A DNA stretch of 64,000 nucleotides from Flagellimonas sp. MMG031 (GCF_040112705.1 NZ_CP157804.1:2501-66500); one strand, 5' to 3'; numbered from the stretch's first letter, positions 10,317 through 19,544 are shown. Made by a program: numbers and translations. The notes: generated by a model from the letters alone, not told the origin.

Positions 10317-12770
10317 ATGAGATTAAAGGTACTTTTCTGCTTGCTCCCCGTTTTGATTGCTTCGTGCACAAAAGAGGTGAAGACCAAAGACTCCCTTCTT
10401 CAACATTTACCGCCCAACCCATCGCTTGTCATAAAAATCAACAACCTCACCAATTTTAGGAGCGAGCTCAAAAACAATACCTTTTTGAAGGATGTGGAAC
10501 AGCTCTCGCACCTGAACGACATCCTATCCAAAGTCAAAGGTCTTGAACATCTTTCTACCGACAAAACAACGGCACTTGGTATTTACGAAGTCGGCAAGGG
10601 CCATTATGATTACATTCTAGTCGCAAAAAACAACGCGGACCTGTTCAATGTCGATAGCATTGCCAATAAAACTATAGAATCCATCACCTACGAAGGGACC
10701 ACAATAACCAAATACACTTTGGATGGACTGGAAGTTTTTGGGATGCAAAAAGAGAACGATATGGTCATGAGCTCCTCCCAAATGCTCATCGAGAACATGG
10801 TTCGAATGAGCGGGAACCAAAAAACAGACCCCAATCTGGAAAAGCTTTACGAAACGAGTGCTACGGATAAATCGGCAACGCTCTTCCTTAACCCTGAAGG
10901 AAATATCTCTTTGCTTTCCCTAAAGGAAAACAACGATGCCAACAAACCATTCTCTTCATGGATTTCCTTGGATTTTACCGCCAATTCAGATGAAGTGAAC
11001 CTCAACGGAGTGGCCATGGCCACTGACTCCACCAAAACCTTTATCAATCTGTTTAAAGGCACTTCCCCCCTTGCCAATAAAACTGCTGCCTATGCCCCAC
11101 TCAATGCACAGGCCATCATTTCCTATACCTTTGACGACTATCGGGTATTTGCCAACAACCAGAACACCTATTTGGACAGGGTAAAACAAACTGATTCCCT
11201 CTTCAACACCATCGAAGAGGTAGGCATTATTTATTTGAACAACAAAAAGACGGTGCTCTTAAAATCGTATGGTACCGAAGGCCTCTACGATTATTTGGAC
11301 AGTAAAAAAGTGGCCTCACAAAACTATCAGGGCAACGAGATCTTAGAACTGCAGGAGCCTAAACTCATTACCGAAAACTTCACGCCCCTAGTTAAAAATT
11401 TTGAGGCCAACTTTTGTACGGTCATTGAAAACAGCTTTATTTTTTCAGAGGATAAAGAAGCGTTACAGACCATCATCAGTAGCCACAAAAGTTCTTCTTC
11501 TTTTGATAAGGACCAGGGTTATTTAACCGCCAAAGCTTACATGGCCAACGAGTCCAGTATGCTTTTTATTTCCAATGCTGCGGGCATCGATTTTTTTACC
11601 GAGGCGGAACTTTCCGAAGATGTGGCAGAAGATATCGTAAATGACGACCTGAACGACTTGGTCTTTGCTTCGCAAATGGTGATGGACAACGGCTTTGGCC
11701 ATTTCAATTTGCTGACTTCCAAAATCAAACAGAGCCAAGAGAAAAATGCGGTATCCCCCTTGTTCACCTTGGAACTCAACACCGATTTGGCCACCGATCC
11801 ACAATTCGTGAAAAACCACAGGACCAACGAACAGGAAATCGTGGTGCAGGACCAAAACAATGTGCTTTACCTTATTTCCAACGACGGAAAGGTGCTGTGG
11901 ACCAAACAACTGGACGGTCGAATTCAAGGGGACATCCAACAAGTTGACATCTACAAGAATGGAAAATTGCAGATGGCCTTTACCACCAACAATCAATTTA
12001 TGGTACTTGACCGCAACGGCGACGAGGTGGCCCCATTCAAAATTGATTTTGAGGGAGGCAACCTAAATCCATTGGCCGTTTTTGATTATGATGGAAGCCG
12101 GAACTATCGCTTTGTAGTGACCCAAGGCCGAAAAGTATTCATGTACAACAATCAAGGAAAAATTGTTCGGGGCTTTACCTTTACCGAAGCACCAAGCAAT
12201 ATTTTGGGTGCGCCCAAGCATTTTAGGGTAGGCAACAAGGACTACCTTGTCTTTAGATTGGACAACAGCACCATCCGCATTTTGCACCGTGTAGGTAGCG
12301 ACCGCATCAAGGTGCCGGAAAAAATCGACTTTTCCAATAACGATGTGTTTCTGTACAAGGACAAGTTCACAGTGACCAACAAAACAGGAGTGCTCCACCA
12401 AATCGATACCAACGGAAAACTGGTCGCAACGAATTTCAACCTAAATCCAGATCACGGTTTTTACGCCACCAGCAACACCTTGGTGTTTATGGACGATAAT
12501 GTGCTGAGCATTAAGGGCAAAAAAGTGGAACTGGAACTTGGCGTGTATTCCAAGCCTGAGATTTTTTACATCTACGATAAAATCTATGTGGGCGTAACGG
12601 ATATCCAAAACCGTCAAATCTATTTGTTCGACAGCCAAGCAGAGCCCATCCCCAATTTTCCCGTATTCGGTAGTTCCATGATCGACCTTACCGACATGGA
12701 CAACGACAAACAATTGGAATTGGTCGCAAAAGATCAGGACAATTCCCTGATTGTGTACAAAATAAACTAG
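10317..12770 (+). CDS. Large lipoprotein with C-terminal beta-propeller-like repeats, function unknown
   Basis: 817 residues from the ATG at 10317, chosen over an in-frame ATG six codons upstream because MRLKVLFCLLPVLIASC is a lipoprotein signal with Cys17. The first ~500 residues resemble DUF3352-like periplasmic proteins (an opening with PPNPSLVIKINNL and repeated helix/strand modules). From about residue 505 it changes to short repeated blades with QDQNNVLYLISNDGKVLW and MVLDRNGDEVAPF, as in PQQ/WD-like propellers. It ends in an FG-GAP-like DMDNDKQLELVAKDQD. It lies 29 nt after rnhB and is probably co-transcribed. Role unknown. Confidence 0.7.
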   Translation: MRLKVLFCLLPVLIASCTKEVKTKDSLLQHLPPNPSLVIKINNLTNFRSELKNNTFLKDVEQLSHLNDILSKVKGLEHLSTDKTTALGIYEVGKGHYDYILVAKNNADLFNVDSIANKTIESITYEGTTITKYTLDGLEVFGMQKENDMVMSSSQMLIENMVRMSGNQKTDPNLEKLYETSATDKSATLFLNPEGNISLLSLKENNDANKPFSSWISLDFTANSDEVNLNGVAMATDSTKTFINLFKGTSPLANKTAAYAPLNAQAIISYTFDDYRVFANNQNTYLDRVKQTDSLFNTIEEVGIIYLNNKKTVLLKSYGTEGLYDYLDSKKVASQNYQGNEILELQEPKLITENFTPLVKNFEANFCTVIENSFIFSEDKEALQTIISSHKSSSSFDKDQGYLTAKAYMANESSMLFISNAAGIDFFTEAELSEDVAEDIVNDDLNDLVFASQMVMDNGFGHFNLLTSKIKQSQEKNAVSPLFTLELNTDLATDPQFVKNHRTNEQEIVVQDQNNVLYLISNDGKVLWTKQLDGRIQGDIQQVDIYKNGKLQMAFTTNNQFMVLDRNGDEVAPFKIDFEGGNLNPLAVFDYDGSRNYRFVVTQGRKVFMYNNQGKIVRGFTFTEAPSNILGAPKHFRVGNKDYLVFRLDNSTIRILHRVGSDRIKVPEKIDFSNNDVFLYKDKFTVTNKTGVLHQIDTNGKLVATNFNLNPDHGFYATSNTLVFMDDNVLSIKGKKVELELGVYSKPEIFYIYDKIYVGVTDIQNRQIYLFDSQAEPIPNFPVFGSSMIDLTDMDNDKQLELVAKDQDNSLIVYKIN

Positions 12771-12892
12771 CCGTTCATCTGGATGCGACTTATACAATAG
12801 ATGCTACGAAACATACATATTTAATTTCAGGAAGGGGTTCATTTTAGTAGTTTGGGTGGAATTGCTTTATCAACAAACTAAAACACTTAGAA

Positions 12893-14206
12893 ATGAAAAC
12901 CTCCAACAAACTATTCTGCTGTTTGTCCTTTGCCCTATTGCTGGGCACTAGTGCCGAGGCCCAATTCTTTAAAAAATTGGCCAAAAAAGCGGAAAAGGCA
13001 GCCGAACGAACGGTTGAACGCCGAGTAGAACAAGAAACCTCCAAAAAAACAGACCAGGCCCTCGATAGTATCCTGGAACCCGGTTCTGGCGGAAATACGC
13101 CAGGAAACACACCCGGCAATGAAAATACCAACGGGAATGCAGATGGCAATCCCTCCACTACGGGACCCATGACCACTGGGCCAAAAACCATGGAAGTCTA
13201 CAGTAAATTTGACTTCGTTCCAGGGGACAAGCCACTTTTTTATGATGATTTCAACGATGATTTTATGGGTGATTTCCCATCCAAATGGAACACCAATGGT
13301 TCTGGAGAAGTAGTAACAGTAGGAGACCTTCCCGGAAAATGGTATTCCGTGGCCAATAGAAGTCTTACGATTCCCAATCTGGGCTCTCAACTCCCAGAGG
13401 ACTTTACCATAGAATTCGACCTCAAAGTCGTTAATTTGAGTAGAAATACAGGCTCCGGTGCCGTTCTGGGCATTTACCTTTCCGAGACCGATGGGTTGAC
13501 GACAAACGAAAACAATGCATTGGCCAACCTCAATTTTTGCCAATACATCGCAATCGGGGTAAGAGTTGACAATAATTTTAGGGGAGACCCTGCCCCCATA
13601 CAAAACACTTTACAGCAAGATCTACGTCAATTATATCAAGATGTAGTGCATGTATCCATAGCGGTAAACAAAAACCGCTACAGGCTTTGGCTCAATGAAA
13701 ACAAGATTGCCGACCTACCCCAGTTTATCGTAAAACCGGAATTGATCAACTACCTGAAGTTTTACGTTAATGGCATCGACAAGCAAAAAAGACAGGAACA
13801 AGTGTTGATCAGCAACCTAAAGATTGCCGAAGGTGGTGTGGATCTTCGCAGAAAATTGATGTCCGAAGGTAAAATTTCCACCAACGGAATCCTTTTCAAT
13901 TCAGGTTCGGCAGACATTCTACCACAATCGATGGGTATCATCCGGCAGATTTCACAAGTGCTGAACCAAGATGGTTCCATCCAACTGAATATTGTGGGGC
14001 ATACCGATTCTGATGGCTCCGATGAAAGCAACATGACGCTTTCCAAAAATCGGGCAGAGGCCGTTAAAAAGGCATTGGTATCTGTTTATGGCATTTCTCC
14101 GGACCGATTGACTTCCGAAGGAAAAGGCGAAACCGAGCCTGTTGCCGATAATACCTCCGCACAGGGCAAAGCACAGAACCGCAGAGTTGAATTCATTAAA
14201 AAATAA
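12893..14206 (+). CDS. OmpA-family outer-membrane/peptidoglycan-binding protein
   Basis: 437 residues. Signal peptide about 1-23 (ending GTSAEA). Then an amphipathic Lys/Glu-rich segment (FFKKLAKKAEKAAERTVERR), a Gly/Asn/Thr/Pro linker (GNTPGNTPGNENTNGN), a beta-sandwich-like middle region (about 110-320, with FYDDFNDDFMGDFPSKW), and a C-terminal OmpA domain (about 325-437, with VGHTDSDGSDESNMTLSKNR and NRRVEF). The OmpA domain binds diaminopimelate in peptidoglycan. The middle domain resembles a concanavalin-like fold, suggesting a surface or periplasmic binding role. The gene is followed 14 nt later by another secreted protein and is likely co-transcribed with it. Confidence 0.88.
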   Translation: MKTSNKLFCCLSFALLLGTSAEAQFFKKLAKKAEKAAERTVERRVEQETSKKTDQALDSILEPGSGGNTPGNTPGNENTNGNADGNPSTTGPMTTGPKTMEVYSKFDFVPGDKPLFYDDFNDDFMGDFPSKWNTNGSGEVVTVGDLPGKWYSVANRSLTIPNLGSQLPEDFTIEFDLKVVNLSRNTGSGAVLGIYLSETDGLTTNENNALANLNFCQYIAIGVRVDNNFRGDPAPIQNTLQQDLRQLYQDVVHVSIAVNKNRYRLWLNENKIADLPQFIVKPELINYLKFYVNGIDKQKRQEQVLISNLKIAEGGVDLRRKLMSEGKISTNGILFNSGSADILPQSMGIIRQISQVLNQDGSIQLNIVGHTDSDGSDESNMTLSKNRAEAVKKALVSVYGISPDRLTSEGKGETEPVADNTSAQGKAQNRRVEFIKK

Positions 14207-14220
14207 CACCGAACAAACAC

Positions 14221-14913
14221 ATGAAACGATATTTAATTCTTGTGCTGCTTGCGATATTCGCAGCACACACATCCAATGCACAAAACAGCTGCAGCACCTA
14301 TTACCCTTTGGTCGATGGTGCCAATTTCCAGTACACCAACTACGATAAAAAAGGAAGGGAAGAAGGTCAGATCAATTATACCATCACCAATGTGGAAAGC
14401 AATGGGGAAAATGTAAGCGCCACCATGCAAATGGAGTTCGTTGACAAAAAAGGGAACAGTTTCCTCTCCGATTACAACATGGTCTGTGAGGGCAATGTGG
14501 TAAAAATTGACTTCAAGTCTCTAATGAACGAGCAAATGCTCAGTCAAATGGGCGATGTGGAGATGGACATTTCCGGAACGGATGTGGAACTACCCAACAA
14601 TCTTTCCGTAGGACAGGAACTGCCCGATGCCAATATGCAGGTCAAAATGAAAATGGGCGGTGCCATCAATATGAACACCAATGTGGAGACCATCAACCGC
14701 AAAGTGGAAAAGCGGGAAAGCGTGAATACCCCGGCAGGCACATTTGACTGTTATGTGATCTACAGCGAGACCAAGACCAAAATGATGATGACCAACCAAA
14801 CCTTTCCTTCCCGCATATGGTTGGCCGAAGGCGTAGGGATGGTCAAACAGGAATCCTACAATAAAAATGGAAAATTGATGGGTAGCTCTTTACTCACCCA
14901 ATTCAGCAAATAG
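14221..14913 (+). CDS. Secreted DUF3108/TapB-like protein
   Basis: 230 residues with signal peptide MKRYLILVLLAIFAAHTSNA. The mature protein opens with CSTYYPLVDGANFQYTNYD and continues as regular beta strands. It includes NTPAGTFDCYVIYSETKTKM and a closing IWLAEGVGMVKQESYNKNGK. That pattern (PAGTF...C, then a WLAEGVGMVK-type segment) is typical of DUF3108-like periplasmic proteins of Bacteroidota. The function is not established. It follows the OmpA gene by 14 nt and is closed by a terminator. Confidence 0.7.
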   Translation: MKRYLILVLLAIFAAHTSNAQNSCSTYYPLVDGANFQYTNYDKKGREEGQINYTITNVESNGENVSATMQMEFVDKKGNSFLSDYNMVCEGNVVKIDFKSLMNEQMLSQMGDVEMDISGTDVELPNNLSVGQELPDANMQVKMKMGGAINMNTNVETINRKVEKRESVNTPAGTFDCYVIYSETKTKMMMTNQTFPSRIWLAEGVGMVKQESYNKNGKLMGSSLLTQFSK

Positions 14914-14936
14914 GAAGTCCTTATTTTATGACAATC

Positions 14937-14966
14937 AAAAACCGAGGCAAATGCCTCGGTTTTTTG
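14937..14966. terminator. Bidirectional terminator
   Basis: AACCGAGGCA and TGCCTCGGTT arms with a 2-nt loop, A-tract on the left and T-tract on the right. It separates the convergent genes ending at 14913 (+) and 14967 (-), so it can serve both strands. Confidence 0.9.
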
Positions 14967-15650
14967 TTAGTCCTTTTTGTTGGGTAAAGGAGAAATCATG
15001 ATATGCGCACGGTGCGTCCCTGGATTCATGATCCAAGGGTGGTTGGACCCTATGGGTTGTTCCGGTAAACCCGTAGACTCCGCCGTGGCAAAGGGCAAAT
15101 ATACCACATAGCGGTACTGGGCATCTTCAACCTCGTGGGTTTCTGGGTCGTAGCGGTCGCTCTCACCATAGTAGATGTGCAACGTAGCTCCGGGTATTCC
15201 CATATCCAACTTGCCCGATTTGGCCTCTTCTTCACGGATATCAAAAATTTCCGGCCCTGTTTTGCCCTCGGCCCGCAATTCACGTCCCCTAGCCATAAAC
15301 GGCTCCAGGCTTTTGTGGTAACATGCCGCATTAAAGCCTGATTTTTTGGGATCATCCGCAAGCACAATGAATTCGTTATCCCCCTCCTTGAGCGTCACAA
15401 ACTCCCCGGCCATATTATAGCCAATGACCTTGCATCCATCACGACTTTCCGCTGGTGCAGCCATTAGCGAAGCGGCAATCAGGGCCTCATCGGAATCGAT
15501 GGGAACGTAGTTGGTTTTCGTTTCTTCGGCAGTGCTATTTTCGGTTGTTTCGGAGGTAGTGGAATTATCCGTATCCGTATTTTTTTCCGTATTGGTCTTG
15601 CAAGAGATAAAGCTTCCGACCAGAGCAATAGATAAGATAAATTTTTTCAT
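14967..15650 (-). CDS. Hypothetical lipoprotein
   Basis: 227 residues. Signal MKKFILSIALVGSFISC places the lipid cysteine at 17, followed by a Thr/Asn/Glu-rich linker. The mature domain has conserved-looking aromatic and charged positions (GATLHIYYGESDRYDPE, YVVYLPFATAESTGL, HPWIMNPGTHRAHIMI). The last motif, with closely spaced His residues, could bind a metal or ligand, but I do not recognise the family. It stands alone on the minus strand with a shared terminator. Confidence 0.65.
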   Translation of the reverse strand: MKKFILSIALVGSFISCKTNTEKNTDTDNSTTSETTENSTAEETKTNYVPIDSDEALIAASLMAAPAESRDGCKVIGYNMAGEFVTLKEGDNEFIVLADDPKKSGFNAACYHKSLEPFMARGRELRAEGKTGPEIFDIREEEAKSGKLDMGIPGATLHIYYGESDRYDPETHEVEDAQYRYVVYLPFATAESTGLPEQPIGSNHPWIMNPGTHRAHIMISPLPNKKD

Positions 15651-15794
15651 GGTGCGTTGGATTTGTTATTGCCGCCTCGTTCCAAAAAAGAGTGGCAACT
15701 CTTGATGGTTATTTGAAGAACTTAAGCGCCAATAGAATGTTTGAAGGAAGTTAAAGAATATTTGGGAAACGCATGCTTAAGCCAGCGTAAAATT

Positions 15795-16511
15795 CTAAAC
15801 CCCAGTCGCTTCCTTAACCAACTCCGCCTCAAAAAGGTTGGTGAAATGATGGAGTAACTTTTCCTTGACTTCGCCCATATCCACAACCTTTTGGCCAAGC
15901 TCAACATTTAGGGATGTTACCGCTTTGTCCTTGATGCCGCAGGGAATCATCAAATCAAAATAACCCAAATCGGTATTTACGTTGAGAGCGAAACCGTGCA
16001 TGGTGACCCAACGGCTAGCACGAACACCCATGGCACATATTTTTCGGGCAAAAGGAGTGCCCACATCCAACCAAACGCCGGTTTCTCCTTTGGAGCGTTG
16101 GCCTTTAAGACCGTAATCGGCCAAGGTCAAAATCACCATTTCCTCCAAAAAACGAAGGTATTTATGGATATCGGTAAAAAAGTTGTCCAAGTCCAAAATG
16201 GGGTAGCCCACAACCTGTCCTGGGCCATGGTAGGTAATATCTCCCCCACGATTGATCTTGTAAAAAGTAGCCCCTTTCTCCGCCAGTTTCTGTTCGTCCA
16301 CCAACAAATTATTGATGTCACCACTCTTGCCCAAGGTATACACGTGCGGGTGCTCCACAAACAAAAAATGGTTCGGTGTTTCAAGGCCTGCATCCTCCCG
16401 CCTATTGCGCACTTTGGTGTCCACAATATGCTTAAACAATGCTTCTTGGTAATCCCAAGTCTCCTTGTAATCCTTGAATCCTAAATCCTGTAGGGCAACC
16501 TTTTTGTTCAT
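15795..16511 (-). CDS. lipB: Octanoyl-(acyl-carrier-protein):protein N-octanoyltransferase
   Basis: 238 residues. LipB moves octanoyl groups from acyl carrier protein to lipoyl domains of dehydrogenase E2 subunits and the glycine cleavage H protein. The diagnostic GGDITYHGPGQ is at 89-99, the acyl-thioester cysteine is Cys191 (MIPCGIKD) and the conserved lysine K157 lies in RKICAMGVR. It follows a lipoprotein gene by 32 nt on the same strand, so the two may share a transcript without a functional link. Confidence 0.97.
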   Translation of the reverse strand: MNKKVALQDLGFKDYKETWDYQEALFKHIVDTKVRNRREDAGLETPNHFLFVEHPHVYTLGKSGDINNLLVDEQKLAEKGATFYKINRGGDITYHGPGQVVGYPILDLDNFFTDIHKYLRFLEEMVILTLADYGLKGQRSKGETGVWLDVGTPFARKICAMGVRASRWVTMHGFALNVNTDLGYFDLMIPCGIKDKAVTSLNVELGQKVVDMGEVKEKLLHHFTNLFEAELVKEATGV

Positions 16512-16543
16512 GCCACAAAGATACGAAGGCTTGTTCTAGAAAA

Positions 16544-17281
16544 CTATTTCTCCAGCTCTACCTCCAAATCGAGTACGGACGGGTCCTTCATCAAATCCAG
16601 AAAGTTGACTTCGTAGATCAGGGTCTTGCCATCTTGACTAAAAGTGGCTGCCTCGGCGGTGGTGGATTTAATTTTCTTGGGAAAGTGATACTTCAAGGTG
16701 TACGTTGATCCAGAAAGAAACATTTCGGCTCCTTCCAAACTGTCCAACTGTTGCTGAAAGAGCTCTTGGTCCAGAATTTCGGCCTTACGGGTGAACTTGT
16801 TCTTTTTAAAGGTGTAGTAAACCTCCGTGGGCTGTTCGGTGGGTTTCATTTGGCCTTGCTGCGGATTGGAATTGTTTCCAATGGAACTTGCATCCTGAAA
16901 AGCGGCAAAGGCATCGTTTACATCGCTAACGTCCTTAAACTCGCTGAATAGGTCAAACTTCATCACCTTTTGTTCCGGGTCCATGATCATTCGCATGTTA
17001 AATGGCTCCAATTTTTTCAATTTCTCTTGCTCTTCAAGCGGCAATTGAGCAATACTGTCCTTTTTTTCCTCTAAAAAGTCTTTGAAAGAGATAATAGAGT
17101 CAATGGGCTTTTCATTGGTCTTGGTCAACTCATCGCCTGCCATATCCATCATTTCCGAACCGTCAAAATTAATGGAGAGTCGACCCGAACCATCCTCTTG
17201 CAAATGGATTTCTTCCGTAAAATTACAGGACGCGGCCAAAAGGATTATAGTCGCGAGTATGGCATATTGAATTTTTTTCAT
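16544..17281 (-). CDS. Hypothetical lipoprotein
   Basis: 245 residues. Signal MKKIQYAILATIILLAASC, lipid cysteine at 19. The mature part starts FTEEIHLQEDGSGRLSINFD, a strand pair seen in several flavobacterial lipoproteins. A central Lys/Glu/Asp-rich helical region follows, then a second beta region near the C terminus (MFLSGSTYTLKYHFPKKIKS). I do not recognise a named function. It is probably exposed in the periplasm or on the outer membrane, and the gene lies upstream of lipB. Confidence 0.65.
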   Translation of the reverse strand: MKKIQYAILATIILLAASCNFTEEIHLQEDGSGRLSINFDGSEMMDMAGDELTKTNEKPIDSIISFKDFLEEKKDSIAQLPLEEQEKLKKLEPFNMRMIMDPEQKVMKFDLFSEFKDVSDVNDAFAAFQDASSIGNNSNPQQGQMKPTEQPTEVYYTFKKNKFTRKAEILDQELFQQQLDSLEGAEMFLSGSTYTLKYHFPKKIKSTTAEAATFSQDGKTLIYEVNFLDLMKDPSVLDLEVELEK

Positions 17282-17428
17282 GGTAGTTGTTTTATGGTTA
17301 GTGATACCTCTTCTGAGCTTTGTTCGATTGTATTTTGAACGATAAAAGTATCATAATCGGGCAACACCTACAATCACCACAGGTAAATTTAGATGAAAAG
17401 CCATCCAATCATAAAATCAGAAGAATTA

Positions 17429-17584
17429 TTAATTCGGATTGTTCAAAATGACCAGGGCTGCAATTACCCCGGGAACCCACCCGCAAAGCGTCAATAAAAA
17501 AACAATAAGAATAGAACCGCAGCCCTTGCCGATTACGGACAATGGGGGGAATAGAATGGCCAATAGCACTCTCCAAAAACTCAT
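17429..17584 (-). CDS. Pmp3/YqaE-family small membrane protein
   Basis: 51 residues from the ATG at 17582-17584. Two hydrophobic helices (LLAILFPPLSVIG and ILIVFLLTLCGWVPGVIAAL) with the LFPPLSV and GWVPGVIAA motifs are the hallmark of the Pmp3 proteolipid family, stress-linked membrane peptides thought to affect membrane potential. Earlier in-frame codons would extend it into the intergenic region and break the family length. It is divergent from the LuxR-type regulator at 17677, about 90 nt away. Confidence 0.9.
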   Translation of the reverse strand: MSFWRVLLAILFPPLSVIGKGCGSILIVFLLTLCGWVPGVIAALVILNNPN

Positions 17585-17676
17585 AGGTATTCGATTTGAT
17601 TGATGATACTTATAGGTAGTGAAAATGGGTGCTTTGTTACAGAAAACCACTATTTTTAACCAAAATCGGATACCAA

Positions 17677-18723
17677 ATGCGGTTTTTCATACAAATCCTA
17701 CTTGTTTTCAGCTCATCAATGCTATGGGGGCAATTCCATTTCTCGGGTCAGGTGTCTCAAGAACATGCCGGCAACCCCATTTACCTTTCCTTGGTGGAAG
17801 ACTATCGCAAATCTTCAAGGGTATATGTAGATCAAATTGTGCAAAAAGCAACGGTCGATTCCTTGGGCCATTTTGCTTTTGAAGGGGACAACCTCAATGT
17901 GCAAAACCGTATCTACCGAATCCATTTGGACGGTTGTTCGGACAATACTGGGACCAATCATTTCTTGGGCAGATGCAACAATAGCCAGAATGTGCTATTT
18001 ATCGCCAATAACACAGACACCTTGCAGTTTCCTACCTCTTTTGAGGACCAATCGCTATGCACGATAGCCTCTACCAACCCAAATTCTGAATTGCTTTTGG
18101 AAATAGAGGAACTCAAAGGCCAAATGGCCTTCGACTTTTCGGATTATCCTTCCGAAGCCAGCAAGAAACTGAACTTGGACAAATGGTTCAAGACCCTTCA
18201 CACCTTTGGAGAAGAAGCCAACGAGCCGTTGGCAGAACTCTACATTTACGATTTTTTGTCCGACAAACGAAACGAAACCTTTCGGTTCTATCTGGATGAC
18301 CTCACCACAAATGAATACTACGAAAACCTCTCCGAACGATTGGTCAGCACCTATCCCACGGCCACATTTACGCAACAATACGAGGCTGAAATCACCACGG
18401 ATAGGGAACTGGCGGGATTCAATCGTCCAAAATCTTCCAAATGGAATCGGACCATTATTGCTCTTTTGGCGGTTTCCCTTTTAGGGAATATCCTGTTTTT
18501 TCTTGGTAAACGGAAAAAGAACCAGACTTCACAATTAATTGAAAGACTAACTCCCCAAGAGCAAAAAATTCTTCATTTAATGCTGGAGAATAAAACCAAC
18601 AAAGAGATCGCCTCGGCGCTTTTTGTGAGCGTGAGCACCATCAAAACACACATCAACAACCTGTACAAAAAATTGGAGGTTACATCGCGTGAGGAGATGG
18701 CGGTTAAAGTCAAGCGGCGCTAA
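17677..18723 (+). CDS. Membrane-tethered LuxR-type transcriptional regulator
   Basis: 348 residues from the ATG at 17677, which begins a signal peptide (MRFFIQILLVFSSSMLWG). A periplasmic domain (about 20-255) starts with a beta-sandwich like the N-terminal domain of flavobacterial thiol-disulfide proteins (FHFSGQVSQEHAGNPIYLSL). One transmembrane helix follows (about 258-276, IIALLAVSLLGNILFFLG), then a cytoplasmic LuxR/GerE helix-turn-helix (291-348, LTPQEQKILHLMLENKTNKE and VSTIKTHINNLYKKL). The layout implies a one-step sensor: a periplasmic signal acts on a DNA-binding domain held at the membrane. Targets are unknown; the divergent Pmp3 gene is a candidate. Confidence 0.85.
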   Translation: MRFFIQILLVFSSSMLWGQFHFSGQVSQEHAGNPIYLSLVEDYRKSSRVYVDQIVQKATVDSLGHFAFEGDNLNVQNRIYRIHLDGCSDNTGTNHFLGRCNNSQNVLFIANNTDTLQFPTSFEDQSLCTIASTNPNSELLLEIEELKGQMAFDFSDYPSEASKKLNLDKWFKTLHTFGEEANEPLAELYIYDFLSDKRNETFRFYLDDLTTNEYYENLSERLVSTYPTATFTQQYEAEITTDRELAGFNRPKSSKWNRTIIALLAVSLLGNILFFLGKRKKNQTSQLIERLTPQEQKILHLMLENKTNKEIASALFVSVSTIKTHINNLYKKLEVTSREEMAVKVKRR

Positions 18724-18748
18724 CTTGCGAAAAAGCACTGATGGATTA

Positions 18749-19033
18749 CTAGGCTGAAATAGGACGCACCTGAATCTGACCGCCGATGGCTTTTAATACC
18801 TTTAAGATGGTGGCAAATTGAGGTTTTGAACCTTCAGATAAAGCTTTGTACAAGCTAGGTCTGCTCAGCCCGGTTTCTTCAGAAATTTTTGTCATTCCAA
18901 TAGCTTTGGCCACATGTCCAATAGCCGTTATCACATCACCACTATCTCCTTCTTCCAAAACGGTATTGAGGTATTCGGCAATCATTTCTTGATTATCCAA
19001 GTAATCTGCGATGTCAAATTTTGAGGTTCCCAT
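18749..19033 (-). CDS. HigA-like antitoxin (addiction module antidote family)
   Basis: 94 residues. The sequence fits the addiction-module antidote family: an N-terminal toxin-binding part (DIADYLDNQEMIAEYLNTVL) and a helix-turn-helix (GMTKISEETGLSRPSLYKAL). The start is 2 nt from the stop of the toxin gene, and toxin-first order is usual for HigBA-type modules. It should neutralise the adjacent toxin and repress the shared promoter, probably through the dyad at 19343-19360. Confidence 0.9.
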   Translation of the reverse strand: MGTSKFDIADYLDNQEMIAEYLNTVLEEGDSGDVITAIGHVAKAIGMTKISEETGLSRPSLYKALSEGSKPQFATILKVLKAIGGQIQVRPISA

Positions 19034-19035
19034 TC

Positions 19036-19335
19036 TTAATAGTTTAACTTATTCCAGATTTCTTTTGCTTTTTTTATGTCCTTTTCTTGAGAAGACTTAT
19101 CCCCGCCTGCCAATAAAACAATTATTTTGCCTTTTCGTTCTTTAAAATAGATTTGATAGCCCTTGGCAAAATGGATTCGTATTTCCCTGATTCCATCACC
19201 AACACTTTTGCAGTCGCCAAAATGTCCATTTTCTTCAATCTTTTGGATCCGAAACAAAATCTTGGCCCTTGCTTTTAGATCCTTCAATTTTCTAAGCCAC
19301 TTGTCAAATTCGTCCGTCTTTTCGATAAAGAACAT
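19036..19335 (-). CDS. RelE/HigB-type toxin
   Basis: 99 residues from the ATG at 19333-19335. The frame is open upstream, but that extension would run through the promoter and operator, while the 19335 start gives the standard toxin length (MFFIEKTDEFDKWLRKLKD). The core matches phage-derived Gp49-like/HigB toxins: a basic helix pair, then EIRIHFAKGYQIYFKERKGK and IIVLLAGGDKSSQEKDI, with the late Lys/Asp-rich segment typical of this group. Such toxins cleave mRNA in or near the ribosome. It is followed 2 nt later by its antitoxin. Confidence 0.9.
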   Translation of the reverse strand: MFFIEKTDEFDKWLRKLKDLKARAKILFRIQKIEENGHFGDCKSVGDGIREIRIHFAKGYQIYFKERKGKIIVLLAGGDKSSQEKDIKKAKEIWNKLNY

Positions 19336-19342
19336 TAAAAAC

Positions 19343-19366
19343 TGTATCCATTTGGATACAAATATA
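19343..19366 (-). promoter_or_regulatory. Promoter and operator of the toxin-antitoxin pair
   Basis: A perfect 7-bp dyad (TGTATCC, 4 nt, GGATACA; 19343-19360) ends 7 nt upstream of the toxin start. On the minus strand it abuts and overlaps TATATTTG (19359-19366), a consensus Bacteroidota -7 element. Transcription would start inside the dyad, so binding of the antitoxin there would block it. Identification is by motif and position. Confidence 0.75.
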
Positions 19367-19544
19367 CATATCTCTAATGATTTTTCATCAATCAAAAAGT
19401 CTTCATATCCATCCAAAAACAGAGTCAACAACTCAAAATAATCAATCTCAACCCCCGGTCTAGTCCCCATTTCCAACTGGCATTTCTTCTCCCAGACCTT
19501 GATTATAGTGAATTTGGCCGCCAAACCATAAATCACTGAAAATC

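Noticed and set aside
19336..19536. N-terminal extension of the toxin to 166 codons
   Set aside because: It would pass through the promoter and dyad; the 99-residue form has the standard family length.
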